Shown: positions 61,571 to 64,000 of the stretch, piece after piece
Numbering within the stretch: the first letter of the stretch is position 1
How the letters are laid out: each line of letters starts with the position of its first letter
NCBI GenBank assembly: GCA_043755435.1
Contig: JAYUSZ010000282.1
Location: 1-64,000 of the forward strand
Direction of reading: 5' to 3'
Source of the DNA: JANXSF01 sp043755435
Lineage (GTDB): Bacteria > Acidobacteriota > Terriglobia > Bryobacterales > Bryobacteraceae
DNA: 64,000 nt
Made by a program: the position numbers and the translations under genes
The notes under the pieces: generated by a model
Seen by the model: the letters and a program-made list of their open reading frames with translations, nothing else
The model's database searches: none
Told to the model about the DNA's origin: nothing

Positions 61571-64000
61571 TCAGTAGTTCAACTTCATCCCAAACTGGAC
61601 AATGCGAGGTGCGCGAGCATTGCTCCAGGTTCCGAAAGCGACGCTTTGAAAGGTGTTCTCAAATTGCAGAAACTGTGTGTGGTTCCACGTATTAAAGAGT
61701 TCGCTACGGAATTCCAAGCGGGCCTTTTCGGTCAGCTTGAAGCGCTTGTTAATTGCTACATCCCAGTTGTGCATCGATGCGGTTCGGACAATATTTCGTC
61801 CAGTATTTCCGAAAGTACCTCTGGCCGGCACTGCAAAAGCTTTGGGGTTGAACGCCAAACGCGACGGCCCCCCGGAGACGAAATCGGAAGGGTAGACTTC
61901 ACCAACCTGTTGGGCACGCTGATTGGCGGTCCCCACATTTGCAGTATCCCCGGAAAGTAAGATTGACCAGGGATTTCCAGTTTGTGTTTGCGTGATTCCG
62001 CTGAGCTGCCAACCACCCAGCAGAGGTCTAACCACGCCTCGGCCGGGGTTGAAGGGAATGTTCCAAACATAACTGATCACGAAGCGATGGGGAACATCAA
62101 AGAAAGAAAGCCCCTTTTCATTACTGCGGCTGTAAGCATTCGCGGGTAAGGCTGGCTGAGCTCCGATGTTGCCGGCAAAGGAAGAATTGTCGATAGATTT
62201 AGAGAAAGTGTAAGCAGCTAGAAATTGCAGTCCATTGGAAAATTTTCGTTCCAATCGGACGATCATAGCGTTGTAGTGGGAGAAGCCATTGCGAGTAACA
62301 ATGGTTGAGCCGATTGCAAAGGCAGGATAGGGCTGGCGACTGATAAGCGACGTTGGACTGGCTGGGTCAGCATCAAGAACCGCTTGGTTCATGTTGTTGC
62401 GCCAATCCAGCTTGGTCCCCTTGGATCCCAAGTAACCGATCTCAAGTGCAAGGTTTGGCCTCAGTTCTCGCTGCAAGTTGAAACTCCACTGTTGGATATA
62501 CCCAAGCGGCATCCTTTTGTCTAAAGAATTGAAGCCGATCGCGCCGAGAGTGACCTCAGCCGGAAATACATTCGACCAAATGAGCGATGGTTTGAGAACG
62601 TCGTTCGTGAGCGCATAGCTCAGTTGATTGGGATAGTTAAAGCTACCAAACAGGATGTCGTTGTTGGCATTCTGAGCTTCATAGAAGATGCCATAGCTGC
62701 CGCGAACCACATTGCGGCGGCTGCCAAAGGGCCTCCAGGCAAATCCAAATCGTGGTGCAAAATTATTTCGATCAGGAGGCACAAGGCCGGGCGGTGTGAG
62801 TGGTTCGCTGGTTTGAGTGAATCCCTTACCCGGCACAAAATATCTTGAAGCACCCCCGTAGATTAGGCGACCGCCAGGAAAGGTTGCATCGAAGATCGAG
62901 CGCTGCCCACGATCGTTTGTGAATGGCGATTGGTACTCGTAACGGATTCCGAGATTCAAGGTAAGGTCATCCCGGACTTTCCAATCGTCTTGCGCGAATC
63001 CCTGCCAGACCGCGCTGTGGTTGAGCCCGTCAGGTCCAGGCGGTGCCGCGGCATTCGCGGTAGCCGGAGTGCCCAGCAGGAAATCGGCGATCGAGTTCCC
63101 ACCCAGTGTGCCCGTGAAGCCGAAGGACCCTTGAGTGGCTCCGATGTTTCGGACATCAAGAGACGCAAGGCGGATATCACCACCAAACTTCAACGTATGG
63201 GCACGCTTGATCCAGGTTAGATTGTCAAGATAAGTATAAACACCGCCCCGTTGCGTGATCAGCGCTGCGCCTCCAAGGCTCGTATAGCCTGCCATAGCAA
63301 CCGTCGGCAGCGCGTTGAATTCGGGATCGCGGCTCATCGTATTCTTCAAGCCAAGTAGCTGAGCAAAGTTGATATCAGTCTTGAAGCCAGGACCTTGGTG
63401 CAGCGTATTGCGTGAGTAGCTGGCGCGAAATTCGTTAATCAAAGTGGGCCGAATTACCTGATTGAGTCCAGCCACGGCGTTGTGGGCCCCAGCAGGAGCG
63501 GCTGTTGTGTATTCACGCAAAATACCAGGAGTGATGTTGGTTGTGGCATTTCGCGAATATCGGGCAAATGCTCGCGTGTTGCTATTTAGTTGTTGATCCA
63601 TCTTGATAGTGAACTGGTCAAAATCGTTGATTGTGCTAATTGGGGTAACAAGGTTAATTCCAGGACCGGCAGATCCAGGCAAGGTTGTAACTGATGGAAT
63701 GTATCGCTGGAATATTTTGCTGGTCGGATCAATGCGGGAAGCAGGGATCTGTTTGTTCGGAAATACAACACCTGTGAATGGGTCTCTGACGCTTGCTGCA
63801 GCAACCGTGGACAAGTCGCCGCTTAGCTGCGCTTGCGTTGGGATCGCTGAAAGACGGGTGACCGGCGAGCGTTGTCGAACGCCTTCAGAATTGAACAGCC
63901 AAAACGTTTTGTTCCGGCCGTTATAGAGCTTCGGCAATAACACCGGCCCACCAATCGTGCCTCCGAACTGGTTGCGGCGAAGAGCGGGTTTTTGTTGCTG
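61571..64000 (-). CDS. TonB-dependent outer-membrane receptor, Oar-like (N-terminus beyond the window)
   Basis: At least 809 residues, open to the right edge. The first visible residues read NQFGGTIGGPVLLPKL then FWLFNSEGVRQ, the usual plug/barrel junction of Oar-like receptors of Acidobacteria. The rest is beta-barrel with many aromatic repeats (FAQDDWKVRDDLTLNLGIRYEYQSPF, ITQTQTGNPWSILLSG). The last residues FGMKLNY end with an aromatic residue as in other barrels. It heads a minus-strand unit with two sulfatases and an amidohydrolase, which suggests import of a sulfated substrate. Confidence 0.88.
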   Translation of the reverse strand, partial: QQQKPALRRNQFGGTIGGPVLLPKLYNGRNKTFWLFNSEGVRQRSPVTRLSAIPTQAQLSGDLSTVAAASVRDPFTGVVFPNKQIPASRIDPTSKIFQRYIPSVTTLPGSAGPGINLVTPISTINDFDQFTIKMDQQLNSNTRAFARYSRNATTNITPGILREYTTAAPAGAHNAVAGLNQVIRPTLINEFRASYSRNTLHQGPGFKTDINFAQLLGLKNTMSRDPEFNALPTVAMAGYTSLGGAALITQRGGVYTYLDNLTWIKRAHTLKFGGDIRLASLDVRNIGATQGSFGFTGTLGGNSIADFLLGTPATANAAAPPGPDGLNHSAVWQGFAQDDWKVRDDLTLNLGIRYEYQSPFTNDRGQRSIFDATFPGGRLIYGGASRYFVPGKGFTQTSEPLTPPGLVPPDRNNFAPRFGFAWRPFGSRRNVVRGSYGIFYEAQNANNDILFGSFNYPNQLSYALTNDVLKPSLIWSNVFPAEVTLGAIGFNSLDKRMPLGYIQQWSFNLQRELRPNLALEIGYLGSKGTKLDWRNNMNQAVLDADPASPTSLISRQPYPAFAIGSTIVTRNGFSHYNAMIVRLERKFSNGLQFLAAYTFSKSIDNSSFAGNIGAQPALPANAYSRSNEKGLSFFDVPHRFVISYVWNIPFNPGRGVVRPLLGGWQLSGITQTQTGNPWSILLSGDTANVGTANQRAQQVGEVYPSDFVSGGPSRLAFNPKAFAVPARGTFGNTGRNIVRTASMHNWDVAINKRFKLTEKARLEFRSELFNTWNHTQFLQFENTFQSVAFGTWSNARAPRIVQFGMKLNY

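Noticed and set aside
1..64000. CRISPR arrays, rRNA genes or prophage
   Set aside because: No regularly spaced short repeats, no rRNA-like stretches and no phage structural genes were seen.

Overview
The window looks like a chromosomal segment of an Acidobacteriota bacterium, most likely of the Solibacter/Bryobacter group (Bryobacterales). This is inferred from gene content: two DUF1549/DUF1553 plus DUF1501 gene pairs, an Oar-like TonB-dependent receptor, five formylglycine-type sulfatases, BlaI/M56 regulators with TonB C-terminal domains, a TerC/NhaR locus, and LPS-type genes (kdsC, lptB) that indicate a Gram-negative envelope. Coding density is high and many genes are joined by ATGA, GTGA or TTGA stop/start overlaps.

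Region 1 (1-4.6 kb) is an accessory graveyard. The left edge holds what looks like the start of a group II intron-type ORF. Next comes a decayed second copy of an ACT-domain gene and the 3' part of kdsC (257-1143), offset 4371 bases from the intact pair. After that are broken and intact toxin-antitoxin genes: three generations of a DUF433/DUF5615 (VapBC45-like) pair of which only the last is intact, and a PIN-toxin/antitoxin pair whose toxin has lost its start codon and C-terminus. A SUKH-domain protein closes the region.

Region 2 (4.6-10.8 kb) is housekeeping: ACT-domain protein, kdsC, tilS, ftsH, a phosphoglycolate-phosphatase-like HAD protein, and a TlpA-like thioredoxin.

Region 3 (10.8-17.9 kb, minus strand) is a compact histidine operon, hisI-G-D-C-HAD-B-H-F-A. 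It is preceded by a 26-residue leader peptide containing HHHPHHH and a GC-rich terminator, which is a classical his attenuator layout. hisE is absent, and a HAD phosphatase sits where a histidinol-phosphatase would be expected.

Region 4 (18-37.5 kb) holds a PIG-L deacetylase/sialidase/DUF1549-1553/DUF1501 set; an L-rhamnose ABC importer in which the second permease is fused to the binding protein, with its mutarotase; an nhaR/small membrane protein/terC set; a DoxX-lipocalin fusion; an acyl-CoA carboxyltransferase; a YfhO-like membrane protein; lptB; and a tandem universal stress protein.

Region 5 (37.6-49.7 kb, plus strand) holds a second DUF1549/1553 + DUF1501 pair, a glycogen debranching-type enzyme, two SDRs, a tightly overlapped four-gene membrane redox module (two tiny membrane proteins, a ferric-reductase/Rieske fusion, a Cys-containing anchored protein), an OlsF-like two-domain acyltransferase and a DoxX protein.

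Region 6 (50.3-64 kb) is a sulfatase island. Three sulfatases run on the plus strand, then a self-regulated BlaI/M56 sensor/TonB-C set, then on the minus strand a TonB-dependent receptor (running off the right edge), two more sulfatases and a TIM-barrel amidohydrolase. Together these suggest uptake and desulfation of sulfated glycans or related compounds.
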